DNA from: Aquabacterium sp. CECT 9606
GTDB lineage: Bacteria > Pseudomonadota > Gammaproteobacteria > Burkholderiales > Burkholderiaceae_C
Assembly: GCF_918741295.1 (NCBI RefSeq)
Contig: NZ_CAKKNB010000001.1
Location: 744,001 to 808,000, forward strand
DNA: 64,000 nt
Reading direction: 5' to 3'
Every line of letters starts with the position of its first letter. Position 1 is the stretch's first letter. Position numbers and translations under genes: made by a program. Below the pieces are notes generated by a model. That model was given only the letters and a program-made list of their open reading frames with translations. It was not told where the DNA came from and did not search any database. This document shows positions 27,611-36,578 of the stretch, piece after piece.

Positions 27611-28495
27611 ATGTTTCAAAGACTTGTGTACCTCGTCAAGGCCATCCTGGCCAGCACTGTTCTGGCCTTGAACACCTTGGTCGGGTTCACCGCCATGATC
27701 CCTTTTGCACTGCTCAAGCTGGTGTTGCCGTTCCGGGCGGTGCGTCAAGTGACCGATTACGCCTTGAACAAGATCGGCGACATCTGGGTGGCCAACAATG
27801 GCCTGTGGATCGATGCAGTCGGGCACACCCATTGGCAAATCACCGGCGTTGAGAACTTCAAGCGCAAGGGCTGGTACCTGGTCAGCAGCAACCACCAAAG
27901 CTGGGTGGACATCCTGGTGCTGCAGAAGGTGTTTGGCGGCCGCATCCCGCTGCTCAAGTTCTTCATCAAGAAAGAGCTGATCTACGTGCCCATCATCGGC
28001 CTGGCCTGGTGGGCGCTCGACTTCCCCTTCATGTCCCGCAAGGGTGGCAAGGCGAGCGCGTCCAAAGACCTGGAAGCCGCGCGCAAGGCCTGCGAAAAAT
28101 TCCGCGTGGTGCCCACGTCGGTGATCAGCTTTCTGGAAGGCACCCGCTTCACGCCCAGCAAGCACGACGCACAGCAATCACCGCATCAGCACCTGCTCAA
28201 GCCCAAGACGGGCGGCATCGGCATGGCGCTGGCAGTGATGGGCGAGCAGTTCGACGCGATGCTGGACGTGACCATCGTCTACCCCAAGGGCGTGCCCACT
28301 TTCACCGATCTGATCTGTGGCCGGCTGAGCGATGTGATCGTGGACGTGCGCCAGGTCGCCATCCCGCAAGACCTGAAGACTGACACGGGCCGCGACACGG
28401 GCTACCGCGCACGCTTGCAAACCTGGGTCAACGGCTTGTGGGCCGAGAAGGACCGCCGCATCAACGAGCTGACGGCCGGCTTCAAGCCTCACTGA
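27611..28495 (+). CDS. PlsC-type 1-acyl-glycerol-3-phosphate acyltransferase-like protein (YihG-like)
   Basis: A 294-residue membrane acyltransferase. One N-terminal hydrophobic segment is followed by the catalytic NHQSWVD (HX4D) and the glycerophosphate-binding EGTRF. Length and the FPFMSRKGG region resemble E. coli YihG, a secondary lysophosphatidate acyltransferase, more than the shorter PlsC. It stands 80 bases after mdlB and may share its transcript. Its stop overlaps the convergent hypothetical gene by seven bases. Confidence 0.85.
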   Translation: MFQRLVYLVKAILASTVLALNTLVGFTAMIPFALLKLVLPFRAVRQVTDYALNKIGDIWVANNGLWIDAVGHTHWQITGVENFKRKGWYLVSSNHQSWVDILVLQKVFGGRIPLLKFFIKKELIYVPIIGLAWWALDFPFMSRKGGKASASKDLEAARKACEKFRVVPTSVISFLEGTRFTPSKHDAQQSPHQHLLKPKTGGIGMALAVMGEQFDAMLDVTIVYPKGVPTFTDLICGRLSDVIVDVRQVAIPQDLKTDTGRDTGYRARLQTWVNGLWAEKDRRINELTAGFKPH

Positions 28496-29193
28496 ACTTT
28501 GGCGGGTGTCCTCAACGGTTCACGCAAGCGCATGAACTGGGCGGGCGCCACATACTGCAGCAGCTCCTTGCCCTCGCTGTCGAGCGTGATGCCCAGGCCC
28601 TTGTCCGGGTAAAGCCAATGCTCTGCATGGGCGTTGCTGCGCACCCGTTCGGCGGGCATCCCAAAGCGCGCCTTCACGATGTCCTCATCCAGGTTGGCCT
28701 GAGGGATGAAGGCCAGCGCCAGGATAGGCGCGCGCAAGGCCAGGGCCTGGTCTTCAGGGCTCAGCCGGTATTTGCGCGTGCTGCTGTTCATGTAGTCGAC
28801 CTTGGCGGCACGTTCGCGAAAGCCATTGATCACTTGCGGGCCGAGCTGCGCGGTCACCACCAGTTTGCCGATGATGAAACCCATGGTGGCGGTTTCCACA
28901 TAGGCTTCCAGGCTGCCGGTTTCGCCGGGCGCGGCCACCACGGCCATCTGGAAGTCTGATGCCCAGCGGCGCTGCACATCGCCCAGCGTGCTGGCGGCTT
29001 CGGGTCGCGCGGACAGCCGCAAGCCAAACACCTGCGTGTCGCCCGAGGGCAGTGGCTCGATGTGCCACGGCAACACGTTCATGGGGTTTGGGTCGGCATT
29101 GGATTCTGCGGGCGCGCCATGGTCCAGCGCGACGAAGGTGGCCACGGCCACAGAGGCCACCAGCAAGCCTGCGATCAATCCCCACTTTTTCAT
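28489..29193 (-). CDS. membrane-anchored protein of unknown function
   Basis: A 234-residue protein I do not recognise. Residues 5-23 form one hydrophobic N-terminal segment (LIAGLLVASVAVATFVAL), either an uncleaved anchor or a signal peptide, and the rest is soluble and presumably periplasmic. There are no Cys residues and no clear catalytic motif. A repeated theme of short strands (VFGLRLSARPEA, GKLVVTAQLGP, LGITLDSEGKELL) suggests a beta-rich fold. It lies 13 bases downstream of the aldolase gene on the same strand and could be the last gene of that operon. Confidence 0.75.
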   Translation of the reverse strand: MKKWGLIAGLLVASVAVATFVALDHGAPAESNADPNPMNVLPWHIEPLPSGDTQVFGLRLSARPEAASTLGDVQRRWASDFQMAVVAAPGETGSLEAYVETATMGFIIGKLVVTAQLGPQVINGFRERAAKVDYMNSSTRKYRLSPEDQALALRAPILALAFIPQANLDEDIVKARFGMPAERVRSNAHAEHWLYPDKGLGITLDSEGKELLQYVAPAQFMRLREPLRTPAKVQ

Positions 29194-29206
29194 GCTGCGC
29201 GCTGCT

Positions 29207-29971
29207 TCAGGTTTGGTAGCTGGGGTCCGTGCGCTCCAGCTTGCGGATCAAGGCCGGCCACACAAAAGCCCCGCCCAAGCTGCCAGTCTGCACTTTCATG
29301 GCATGGGCCACGCCATCAACGATCTGAGGATTGACCTGCGTCAAGGCCGCACCGCCGGCTTGTGCCGCGATCTGGATCTGGCAGGTGCTCTCGAAGATGT
29401 ACATCGACAGGAAGGCATCGGCGATGGTGGAGCCCACGGTCAGCAGGCCATGGTTGCGCAGCATCAGGAAGTTCTTGTGGCCCAGATCAGCTTGCAGGCG
29501 GGGCTTCTCTTCGTCGCGGAAGGCCACGCCCTCGTAGTCATGGTACGCCAGCGAGGCCAGCACGAAGGTGCTTTGTTGCGAGATGGGCAGCACGCCGTCC
29601 TTCTGCGCCGACACCGCCACGCCCGATCGCGTGTGGGTGTGAAGCACACAGCCCGCGTCTTCGCGCACAGCGTGCACGGCGCTGTGGATGGTGAAGCCGG
29701 CCGGGTTGACGGGGAAGGGCGAGTCACTGAGCTTGTTGCAGTCCTGGTCGACCTTGACCAGGCTGGACGCGGTGATCTCGTCGAACATCAGACCATAGGG
29801 GTTGATCAGGAAGTGGTGCTCGGGCCCGGGGATGCGTGCGGACACGTGCGTGAAGACCAGGTCGCTCCAGCCGTAGGCTGCGACGAGGCGGTAGCAGGCG
29901 GCCAGGTCCACGCGCAGCTGCCACTCTTCGGGGCTGACGCGGTCTTTCAGTGAGGGGATGTTCAGGCTCAT
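29207..29971 (-). CDS. class II aldolase/adducin-family protein
   Basis: A 254-residue protein of the class II aldolase/adducin family, metal-dependent enzymes that cleave or epimerise sugar phosphates or related compounds. Metal-binding His residues are visible in FTHVSAR, CVLHTHTRSG and LRNHGLLTVG. Its ATG overlaps the end of the malonyl-CoA synthetase-like gene by four bases, so the two are coupled. That context argues for an acid substrate rather than a sugar, but the reaction is unknown. Confidence 0.85.
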   Translation of the reverse strand: MSLNIPSLKDRVSPEEWQLRVDLAACYRLVAAYGWSDLVFTHVSARIPGPEHHFLINPYGLMFDEITASSLVKVDQDCNKLSDSPFPVNPAGFTIHSAVHAVREDAGCVLHTHTRSGVAVSAQKDGVLPISQQSTFVLASLAYHDYEGVAFRDEEKPRLQADLGHKNFLMLRNHGLLTVGSTIADAFLSMYIFESTCQIQIAAQAGGAALTQVNPQIVDGVAHAMKVQTGSLGGAFVWPALIRKLERTDPSYQT

Positions 29972-31521
29972 GCGAAAGTCTCCTGGTGTTGCTGGCGAAG
30001 CAGGTTTTTCTGCACCTTGCCCATGGCATTGCGGGGCAGGTCGGTGGCGAAGAACACGCGCTTGGGCACCTTGAAGCCGGCGATGGTGTCCTTCATGGTC
30101 TGGATCAGGGCTTGTTCGTCGACGGCATGGTCTGCCTGCGGCACCACGATGGCAATCACGCCTTCGCCAAAGTCCGGGTGAGGCACGCCGACCACGGCCG
30201 ATTCGACCACGCCGGGTAGCTTGTCGAGGTGGCCCTCGACCTCGGCCGGGTAGACGTTGAAGCCGCCCGTGATGATCAGGTCCTTGGCGCGGCCGCTCAA
30301 GTGCACATAGCCTTGCGCATCGATGCGGCCCACGTCACCGGTCCTGAACCAACCATCGGGCGTGAAGGCCTCGCGGGTTTTCTCAGGCATGCCGAGGTAG
30401 CCCTTGAACACATTGGGCCCGCGCACCTGCACATGGCCCACGGTGCAGGTCGGGCAAAGTTGATCGTGGTCGTTGGTGATGCGCAGGCCCACGCCAGGCA
30501 AGGGCCGGCCCACGCTGCCGGGCACCCGCAGTCCTTCACGCGGGCGGCACGGGTTGGAGCACAGCATGCCAGTCTCGCTCATGCCGTAGCGCTCCAGAAT
30601 CTGGTGGCCGCTGCGCTGGGCGAAGGTTTCGGCGGTGGCGCTCAACAAGGGGGCCGATCCACTGATGAACAGGCGCATGTCCGCGCACGCAGCAGGCTGC
30701 AGATAAGCGGTGTCGAGCAGGCGGCCATACATGGTGGGCACGCCCATGAACACTGTGGCGCGGGGCTCGGTGGTGTCCTGGATCTGCTCCATCACGCTGC
30801 TGGCGTCGAACTTGTTCAGCCAGCGCATGGCCGTGCCCGACAGCAGCGCGCAGTGACCCGCCACGAACAGGCCATGGATGTGGAAAATGGGCAGGGCGTG
30901 CACCAGCACGTCATCGGTGCGCCAGTCCCAGTGCCGCAGCAAGGTCCGAGCATTGCTGAGCAGGTTGCCATGGGATAGCAGGGCGCCCTTGCTGCGGCCG
31001 GTGGTGCCCGAGGTGTACAGGATGGCGGCCAGGTCATCCGCTTCAACAGAGTCAATCGGGTGCTGGTCCGATTGCGAGGCGGCGTGCACCAGCAAGCTGC
31101 CCGTGCGGTCGTCGTTCAGGGTGAACAAGTGCGCGACGCGGCCGTGCGCCGCCAGTGGCACGACCCAGTCCTGGTCCATCGACCGGCACACCAGCACCGA
31201 GGGCCGGGCATCGTTCACAAAGTAGTCCAACTCGCTTTGCCGGTAGGCCGGGTTCAAAGGCAGGAAGGCGCAACCGGCCCGCAAGGTGGCCAGGTACAGC
31301 ATCAGCGCCTCGACCGATTTGTCCACGTGCGCGGCGACCACGGGTGGGCGACCTGCATGGCCTTTCAGGCGCAGGCCGCGCAGCAGGTTGGCCATCATGG
31401 CGGTGGCACGGTCCAGGTCACGCCAGGTGTAGTGATGGCCGGTGTCCGTCAGGATGGCGGGTTCGTCCAGCGTGGCTGGCCAGGCGGCGGTGAGGGCGGT
31501 GAACAGATTCATGGGCGTCAT
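29968..31521 (-). CDS. malonyl-CoA synthetase-like acyl-activating enzyme
   Basis: An AMP-forming CoA ligase of 517 residues. The phosphate loop is LYTSGTTGRSKGA, the adenine motif YGMSET, the hinge region GWFRTGD and KDLIITGGFNVYPAEVE, and the C-terminal catalytic Lys lies in PRNAMGKVQK. Overall it most resembles MatB-type malonyl-CoA synthetases (malonate plus CoA plus ATP). The start is uncertain: MTPMNLF at 31521 or MNLF at 31512. It is followed at once by the aldolase gene with an ATGA overlap. Confidence 0.82.
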   Translation of the reverse strand: MTPMNLFTALTAAWPATLDEPAILTDTGHHYTWRDLDRATAMMANLLRGLRLKGHAGRPPVVAAHVDKSVEALMLYLATLRAGCAFLPLNPAYRQSELDYFVNDARPSVLVCRSMDQDWVVPLAAHGRVAHLFTLNDDRTGSLLVHAASQSDQHPIDSVEADDLAAILYTSGTTGRSKGALLSHGNLLSNARTLLRHWDWRTDDVLVHALPIFHIHGLFVAGHCALLSGTAMRWLNKFDASSVMEQIQDTTEPRATVFMGVPTMYGRLLDTAYLQPAACADMRLFISGSAPLLSATAETFAQRSGHQILERYGMSETGMLCSNPCRPREGLRVPGSVGRPLPGVGLRITNDHDQLCPTCTVGHVQVRGPNVFKGYLGMPEKTREAFTPDGWFRTGDVGRIDAQGYVHLSGRAKDLIITGGFNVYPAEVEGHLDKLPGVVESAVVGVPHPDFGEGVIAIVVPQADHAVDEQALIQTMKDTIAGFKVPKRVFFATDLPRNAMGKVQKNLLRQQHQETFA

Positions 31522-31652
31522 GGTGGGGCAACCTGAGCCCGCCATCATGCGGCATTTGGCAGCCGGTCGGCTTTACGAACTGAAACCTGCCAGGACTTGA
31601 ACTTCACGGGGCTCGCCCCCATCCTATGTGGACTGCTTTGGAGGTAACCAAC

Positions 31653-32132
31653 ATGCGCTTGAAACGATACTGGATGACTGGCTGCATGGCCCTGGTCCTG
31701 ATGGCGGCCGGGCGTTTGCCGGAGCTTCGCGACAGCGAGGATGTCCCCGATTCGAAGGTCGGCTGGGTGACCCTGACCAGCAGGCACAACCTGGACGACA
31801 CCGTGACCAAGCTGATGCAGGCGGCGCGCTCGCGCGGCATGTCGGTGCTGGCCAAGGTGTCGCCGCAGCGGCCTGGCGGTCAGGACATGAGCAAGGCGCC
31901 GGCCCTGGTCCTGGTGTTGGGTGACACGGATGGCCACACGCCGGTGGTTCAGGATACCTCGAACGCGAACCCGCATTTGCCCATGAAAGTGCTGGTTGAA
32001 ACCCAGCGCGATGGGTCGACCACCGTGAGCTTTCATGATGGCGCTACTTTGTTGAGCGATGCCAACATTCCGTCTGAATTCATTGGGGGAATGAAGCAGT
32101 TGCCCCGAGTGGTGGGGGCTGCTGTAGGTTAG
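31653..32132 (+). CDS. DUF302-family protein with N-terminal signal
   Basis: A 159-residue protein. A basic start and hydrophobic segment (MTGCMALVLMAAG) indicate export, and the rest matches the DUF302 fold: HNLDDTVTKLMQAARSRGM, VLAKV, then PALVLVLGD and LPMKVLVE. DUF302 proteins have no known reaction. Start 31653 was chosen because GGAGGT lies seven bases before it; an in-frame ATG at 31626 lacks such a site. Confidence 0.82.
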   Translation: MRLKRYWMTGCMALVLMAAGRLPELRDSEDVPDSKVGWVTLTSRHNLDDTVTKLMQAARSRGMSVLAKVSPQRPGGQDMSKAPALVLVLGDTDGHTPVVQDTSNANPHLPMKVLVETQRDGSTTVSFHDGATLLSDANIPSEFIGGMKQLPRVVGAAVG

Positions 32133-32183
32133 TTTTTTGGCGTGCTTGCGTGCGTTGTCGCTTTGTCGGGACAGCGCGGGGTG

Positions 32184-32694
32184 GGGATGAGGCGGTGGCG
32201 GGCAGGGCTCCTATGGTGGCGGTCCACCGCGTTGCGGCGGACTGCTCTGCGGTGCTCAGCCACGGCGGGCGGCTGCGGAACTCGCTGTCCTTCGGCAGCT
32301 CAAACAGTCCTCGCCGACCCCTCGCTTTGCGAGGGGCAACCCGCCGCGGCCTGTGCTCCTCGACGCCCCCGAAGTCGCCCTGCCCGCCACCGCCTCATCC
32401 CTGGTCACCCCGCTGGTGGCGCAGCACGGTTGCGATGGTGGCAGGCCACCAGCGGGGCGAAACAAGGGCCGGGCCGGCATCCGGCGGGGCGCCTTGCTTG
32501 GTGCTTGTGATGTTCGCGCCGAGGTGGGCGCGCGCAGCGCGCATCAACATCTAACTGGCCGTGGTTGTTTGAGCGCAGCGGCCACAGGCCGCGCAGCGAG
32601 TTCCACGGCCCCACCTCGGTGCGGACATCGCAAGGCAGTCCCGCTACCAGCGGGACCACCAAGCTGAAGCCCTGCCGGATGCCGGCCCAGCCCT
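32184..32694. repeat. gene-free block of nested inverted repeats, possible structured RNA or interspersed repeat
   Basis: The 610-bp gap 32133-32741 has no credible gene. Module 1: perfect 25-bp arms 32184-32208 and 32377-32401, enclosing arms 32259-32269/32340-32350 (10 of 11) and the hairpin CCCCTCGC-TTT-GCGAGGGG (32318-32336). Module 2: perfect 13-bp arms 32408-32420 and 32445-32457. Module 3: 26-bp arms 32465-32490/32669-32694 (24 of 26), 20-bp arms 32509-32528/32610-32629 (18 of 20, both differences G-U compatible), 8-bp arms 32557-32564/32603-32610, and hairpins 32578-32592 and 32638-32656. Similar GC-rich intergenic blocks are, from memory, repeated in Burkholderiales genomes, but no second copy is present here. 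Confidence 0.8.
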
Positions 32695-32741
32695 CGCCCC
32701 GCGCTGCATCACCAAGCGCTTCGGAAGGGGCCTGCAACGAT

Positions 32742-34394
32742 TCAAGTGTCAATCGCCCGAGCCGACCCCGCCACCTTGCGCAATTCAAACTTCTGAATCT
32801 TGCCCGTCGATGTCTTGGGCAACTCGCCAAACACCACCGCCTTGGGTACCTTGAACCCCGCCAAGTGCCGCCGGCAATGCGCCACGATGTCCTCGGCCGT
32901 GACCTGGGCATCCGCCTTCAGCTCGATGAACGCGCAAGGCGTTTCGCCCCACTTGTCATCCGGCTTGGCCACCACTGCTGCCGCCAGCACCGCAGGGTGC
33001 CGGTAGAGCACATCCTCCACCTCGATCGACGAGATGTTCTCGCCGCCGGAGATGATGATGATGTCCTTGCTGCGGTCCTTGATCTTGACGTAGCCATCGG
33101 GGTATTGCACCGCCAGATCCCCTGTGTGGAACCAGCCACCGGCAAAGGCCTCTTGCGTGGCCTTGGGGTTCTTCAGGTAACCCTTCATCGTGATGTTGCC
33201 GCGGAACATGATCTCGCCCATGGTTTCACCGTCCAGCGGCACAGGCTGCATGGTGCTGGCATCCATCACGGCCACGCTGCGCTGCAGGTGGTAGCTCACG
33301 CCCTGGCGCGCATTCAACCGCGCCCGCTCCCCGATGTCCAGCGCATCCCAATCATCGTGCTTCACGCAGACCGAGGCCGGGCCATACACCTCGGTCAGGC
33401 CATACACGTGCGTCAGGTTGATGCCCAGTTTTTCCATGCCTTCGATCATGGCCGCCGGTGGTGCCGCGCCGGCCACCATGGCCTGGATGCCGCGCGGAAT
33501 GCCCTGGCGCAACGCTTCAGGCGCGTTCACCAGTGAGGCGTGCACGATGGGTGCGCCGCAATAGTGGGTGACCTGGTGCTCGCGGAAGGCGTCGAACACC
33601 GCCTTGGGCTCGACCTTGCGCAGGCACACGTTCACCCCGCCGCGCGCGGCCACGGCCCATGGGAAGCACCAGCCGTTGCAGTGGAACATGGGCAGCGTCC
33701 ACAGGTAGACGGCGTGTTTGGGCATGTCCCATTCCAGGATGGCCGACACCGCGTTCATGGCCGCACCGCGGTGGTGGTAGACCACGCCCTTGGGGTTGCC
33801 GGTCGTGCCCGAGGTGTAGTTCAGGCTGATGGCGTTCCACTCGTCGGTGGGCAAGGCCCAGTTGAAATCCGGGTCACCGCTGGCCAGCAAAGCTTCGTAG
33901 TCCAGCGCCCCGATGCGCTCGCCCTCGCCGGTGTAGACCACGTCATCAACGTCGATCACCAACAAGGGGTGCGTGGATTGGCGTAGGGCCAGGGCACGGG
34001 CCATCACGGCGCTGAATTCAACATCCACCAGCACGGCCTTGGCTTCGCCGTGGTCCAGCATGAAGGCGATGGCTTCGGCGTCCAGGCGCGTGTTCAAGGC
34101 ATTGAGCACGGCCCCCGACATGGGCACGCCAAAATGGGCTTCGACCATGGGCGGTGTGTTGGGCAGCATCACGGCCACCGTGTCGCCCACGCCCAGACCG
34201 CGCTGGTTCAAGGCACTGGCCAGTTGGCGGCAACGCGTGTAAGTTTGGGCCCAGGTCTGGCGCAGCGCGCCATGCACAATGGCCAGGCGCTCAGGGTAAA
34301 CCAGGGCGGCGCGCTCAATGAACGACAGCGGGCTCAGGGCCGTGAAATTGGCCTCGTTGCGCGGCAGGTCCTGGTCGAAGATGTTGTGGCTCAT
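32742..34394 (-). CDS. acyl-CoA synthetase (AMP-forming), medium/long-chain type
   Basis: A 550-residue acyl-activating enzyme. Motifs are LNYTSGTTGNPKGVVYHHRG (phosphate loop), the adenine-site YGLTEVYGP, GWFHTGD, KDIIISGGENISSIEVEDVL, and the catalytic Lys in PKTSTGKIQKFELR. The HCNGW segment after PMF and general length match the AlkK-like/FadD3 branch that activates medium-chain or aromatic acids. The start at MSHNIFDQDL overlaps the stop of the S4-protein gene by four bases (ATGA), so they are cotranslated. Confidence 0.88.
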   Translation of the reverse strand: MSHNIFDQDLPRNEANFTALSPLSFIERAALVYPERLAIVHGALRQTWAQTYTRCRQLASALNQRGLGVGDTVAVMLPNTPPMVEAHFGVPMSGAVLNALNTRLDAEAIAFMLDHGEAKAVLVDVEFSAVMARALALRQSTHPLLVIDVDDVVYTGEGERIGALDYEALLASGDPDFNWALPTDEWNAISLNYTSGTTGNPKGVVYHHRGAAMNAVSAILEWDMPKHAVYLWTLPMFHCNGWCFPWAVAARGGVNVCLRKVEPKAVFDAFREHQVTHYCGAPIVHASLVNAPEALRQGIPRGIQAMVAGAAPPAAMIEGMEKLGINLTHVYGLTEVYGPASVCVKHDDWDALDIGERARLNARQGVSYHLQRSVAVMDASTMQPVPLDGETMGEIMFRGNITMKGYLKNPKATQEAFAGGWFHTGDLAVQYPDGYVKIKDRSKDIIIISGGENISSIEVEDVLYRHPAVLAAAVVAKPDDKWGETPCAFIELKADAQVTAEDIVAHCRRHLAGFKVPKAVVFGELPKTSTGKIQKFELRKVAGSARAIDT

Positions 34395-34642
34395 GTCGAT
34401 GTCTCCTGGGGTTGCTCGGGCGTGACCACCCGGATGCGCACGCCGTGCAGGCTCACCACCTGGCCCGCGCGGATCTTGCAGGTCTTGCGCAACTCGTCCT
34501 GACCGTCCACCTGGATCATGCCCTCGGACACCATGGTTTTGGCGCGGCCGCCGCTTTCCGCCAGACCGGTGGCCTTGAGCAGGCTGTCCAGCGCGATGAA
34601 GTCGCCGCGCAACTCGAAGGTGATTTGTTTCAAGGTGGCCAT
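34391..34642 (-). CDS. S4-domain RNA-binding protein
   Basis: An 83-residue protein that is essentially one S4 domain: FIALDSLLKATGLAESGGRAKTMVSEGMIQVDG, followed by KCKIRAG-like residues and the VVSLHGVRIRV strand. It resembles YbcJ-type small RNA-binding proteins; the RNA partner is unknown. It is the first gene of the pair with the acyl-CoA synthetase. Longer in-frame starts run into the promoter region shared with the divergent gene and were rejected. Confidence 0.85.
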   Translation of the reverse strand: MATLKQITFELRGDFIALDSLLKATGLAESGGRAKTMVSEGMIQVDGQDELRKTCKIRAGQVVSLHGVRIRVVTPEQPQETST

Positions 34643-34778
34643 GGATTTGAGGGGAGGTCGGATTGCGCTTGGTGGAAGTCTGGCGTCTGGCGAGGATGAA
34701 AAGGTGCACGACTGAACAGTGCCGGTGCACAATCGCGGGATTGTCGACTTATTGTCCAGGCCTTGAAACCTGCCGCTG

Positions 34779-35051
34779 ATGAAAAAAACCGATCTCGAAA
34801 AGAACAAGGCCTCGAAAATCCTGGGCCAGATGCGCCAGGCACCATCGTCTGGCCGTTTTGGCAGCGCGGCCGCATCCGTGCCGGATCGGCGTGAACAGCG
34901 CAAAATCGACCAGGCCAACGGCTTGGTGCCCTTCGCCGTGAAATTGAACGCCGACCTGGTCAAGCAGCTGCAAGCCCAGGCCGAGCAAGAGGGCGTGGCC
35001 CTGCCCGACCTGGTTGACCGCGTGATCCGCGCCGGTCTGCTTGCCAAGTAG
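34779..35051 (+). CDS. small protein, possible ribbon-helix-helix type
   Basis: A 90-residue protein with no firm family. The first 45 residues are basic and probably disordered (KKTDLEKNKASKILGQMRQAP, then DRREQRKIDQANG). The last 45 read as a strand plus two helices (VPFAVKLNADLVKQLQAQAEQEGVALPDLVDRVIRAGLL), a pattern seen in ribbon-helix-helix DNA-binding proteins. It lies 43 bases upstream of the aldehyde dehydrogenase and might be cotranscribed with it or regulate it; that is inference. Confidence 0.75.
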   Translation: MKKTDLEKNKASKILGQMRQAPSSGRFGSAAASVPDRREQRKIDQANGLVPFAVKLNADLVKQLQAQAEQEGVALPDLVDRVIRAGLLAK

Positions 35052-35093
35052 TCTGAATCTTTCAGAGTCCACTGTCATTGATTGGAGACAAGG

Positions 35094-36566
35094 ATGAGCC
35101 AAGTCATGATGCACGTCGTTGATCCGAACACCGGGGAATCCGACCCCGCCGTGATCCGTCAAGTTTTCGACCGCCAGTTGGCCACGGCGCTGAAGTGGCG
35201 CGAGTCCACGGCCGCCGAGCGCATTGCCCGCCTGAAGAAATTGCGCGACGCCATGATGGCCCGCCGCGAGGATTTCTACGCGGCCTTTGCCAAGGACTAC
35301 AGCAAGCCTTCATCCGAAGTGGAAGGCACCGAGTTCATGCCGGTGCTGGACGAGATCCGCCACGCCATCGGCTCGCTCAAGAAGTGGATGCGCCCGACCA
35401 AGGTCTGGCCCACCATGGCCACGGCCATGACCTCGGCCTGGATCGAGTACCAGCCGCGTGGCCGCAGCCTGATCATCGCGCCCTGGAACTTCCCGCTCAA
35501 CCTGTGCTTCGGTCCACTGGTTTCGGCTTTGGCCGCGGGCAACACGGTCATCCTCAAGCCGTCGGAAATGACACCGGCGGTCAGCGTGGTCATGGCCGAG
35601 ATCATCGCGGCCACCTTCCCACCCGACGAAGTCGCGCTGTTCGAAGGCAGTCTGCCCACGTCGCAAGTGCTGCTCGATCTGCCTTTCGACCACATCTTCT
35701 TCACCGGCTCACCCGCCGTGGGCAAGGTGGTGATGGCGGCTGCTGCCAAGAACCTGACCAGTGTCACGCTCGAGCTGGGTGGCAAGTCGCCCGTCATCCT
35801 GGACGAGACCGCCGACCTGCGCCTGGCCGCCGAGGCCTTGATGTGGGGCAAGTTCACCAACTGTGGCCAGACCTGCGTCGCGCCCGACCATGTCTTCGTG
35901 CACGAGTCTGTCAAGGACGGTTTCGTGGCCGAGTGCCGCAAGGTGCTGGCCGAACGCTATGGCGCCACGCCAGCCGAGCAGCGCAAGAGCCCCCATTTCA
36001 CGCGCGTGATCAACCAGCGCCACACTCAGCGCGTGGCCGCCTTGCTGCAAGAGGCGCAGGCCAAGGGCGCCAATCTGCTGACCGGCGGCGAGGTCGACAT
36101 TGCCAGCTGCTATGTCGCTCCCACCCTGATCGACCAGGTCCCGCTTGACGCCAGCATCATGAGCGAAGAGATCTTCGGCCCCGTGCTGCCGCTGATCCCT
36201 TACCGCGACGTGGACGCCGTGGTGCGCCAGATCAACGCCGGCCACAAGCCGCTGGCGCTGTACATCTGGAGCCGCAACAGCGAGCGCACCCGCCAGATCC
36301 TGCAAAAGACCAGCTCGGGCGGCGTGGCCATCAACCATTGCGTGCTGCACTACGCACACGGCAACCTGCCGTTCGGCGGCGTCAACAACTCCGGCATCGG
36401 CAACGCGCACGGGCACTTCGGCTTCAAGGCTTTCTCGCACGAGCGGGCCGTGCTCAAGTCCGGCCCGATCATGATGGCCAAGATGTTCTTCCCGCCCTAC
36501 ACGGACACCAAGAAGAAGCTGATCCGCCTGACGGTGGACAGCCTGCGCTGGCCTTCATTGTTCTGA
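35094..36566 (+). CDS. aldehyde dehydrogenase, class 3/coniferyl aldehyde type
   Basis: A 490-residue NAD(P)-dependent aldehyde dehydrogenase. It shows the cofactor region APWNFPLNL, GNTVILKPSE and the turn FFTGSPAVGK, the general base Glu in LELGGKSP, and the nucleophile Cys in NCGQTCVAPDH. The length and the hydrophobic C-terminal tail place it in the class 3 group with coniferyl aldehyde and fatty aldehyde dehydrogenases. ATG 35094 was chosen over a TTG at 35082 because GGAGAC lies just before it. Confidence 0.9.
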   Translation: MSQVMMHVVDPNTGESDPAVIRQVFDRQLATALKWRESTAAERIARLKKLRDAMMARREDFYAAFAKDYSKPSSEVEGTEFMPVLDEIRHAIGSLKKWMRPTKVWPTMATAMTSAWIEYQPRGRSLIIAPWNFPLNLCFGPLVSALAAGNTVILKPSEMTPAVSVVMAEIIAATFPPDEVALFEGSLPTSQVLLDLPFDHIFFTGSPAVGKVVMAAAAKNLTSVTLELGGKSPVILDETADLRLAAEALMWGKFTNCGQTCVAPDHVFVHESVKDGFVAECRKVLAERYGATPAEQRKSPHFTRVINQRHTQRVAALLQEAQAKGANLLTGGEVDIASCYVAPTLIDQVPLDASIMSEEIFGPVLPLIPYRDVDAVVRQINAGHKPLALYIWSRNSERTRQILQKTSSGGVAINHCVLHYAHGNLPFGGVNNSGIGNAHGHFGFKAFSHERAVLKSGPIMMAKMFFPPYTDTKKKLIRLTVDSLRWPSLF

Positions 36567-36578
36567 ACGTGTCCTGAT

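Noticed and set aside
32150-32911. Several short open frames across the inverted-repeat block
   Set aside because: They appear in multiple frames of both strands, share no family resemblance, and follow from the GC-rich repeats rather than from coding.
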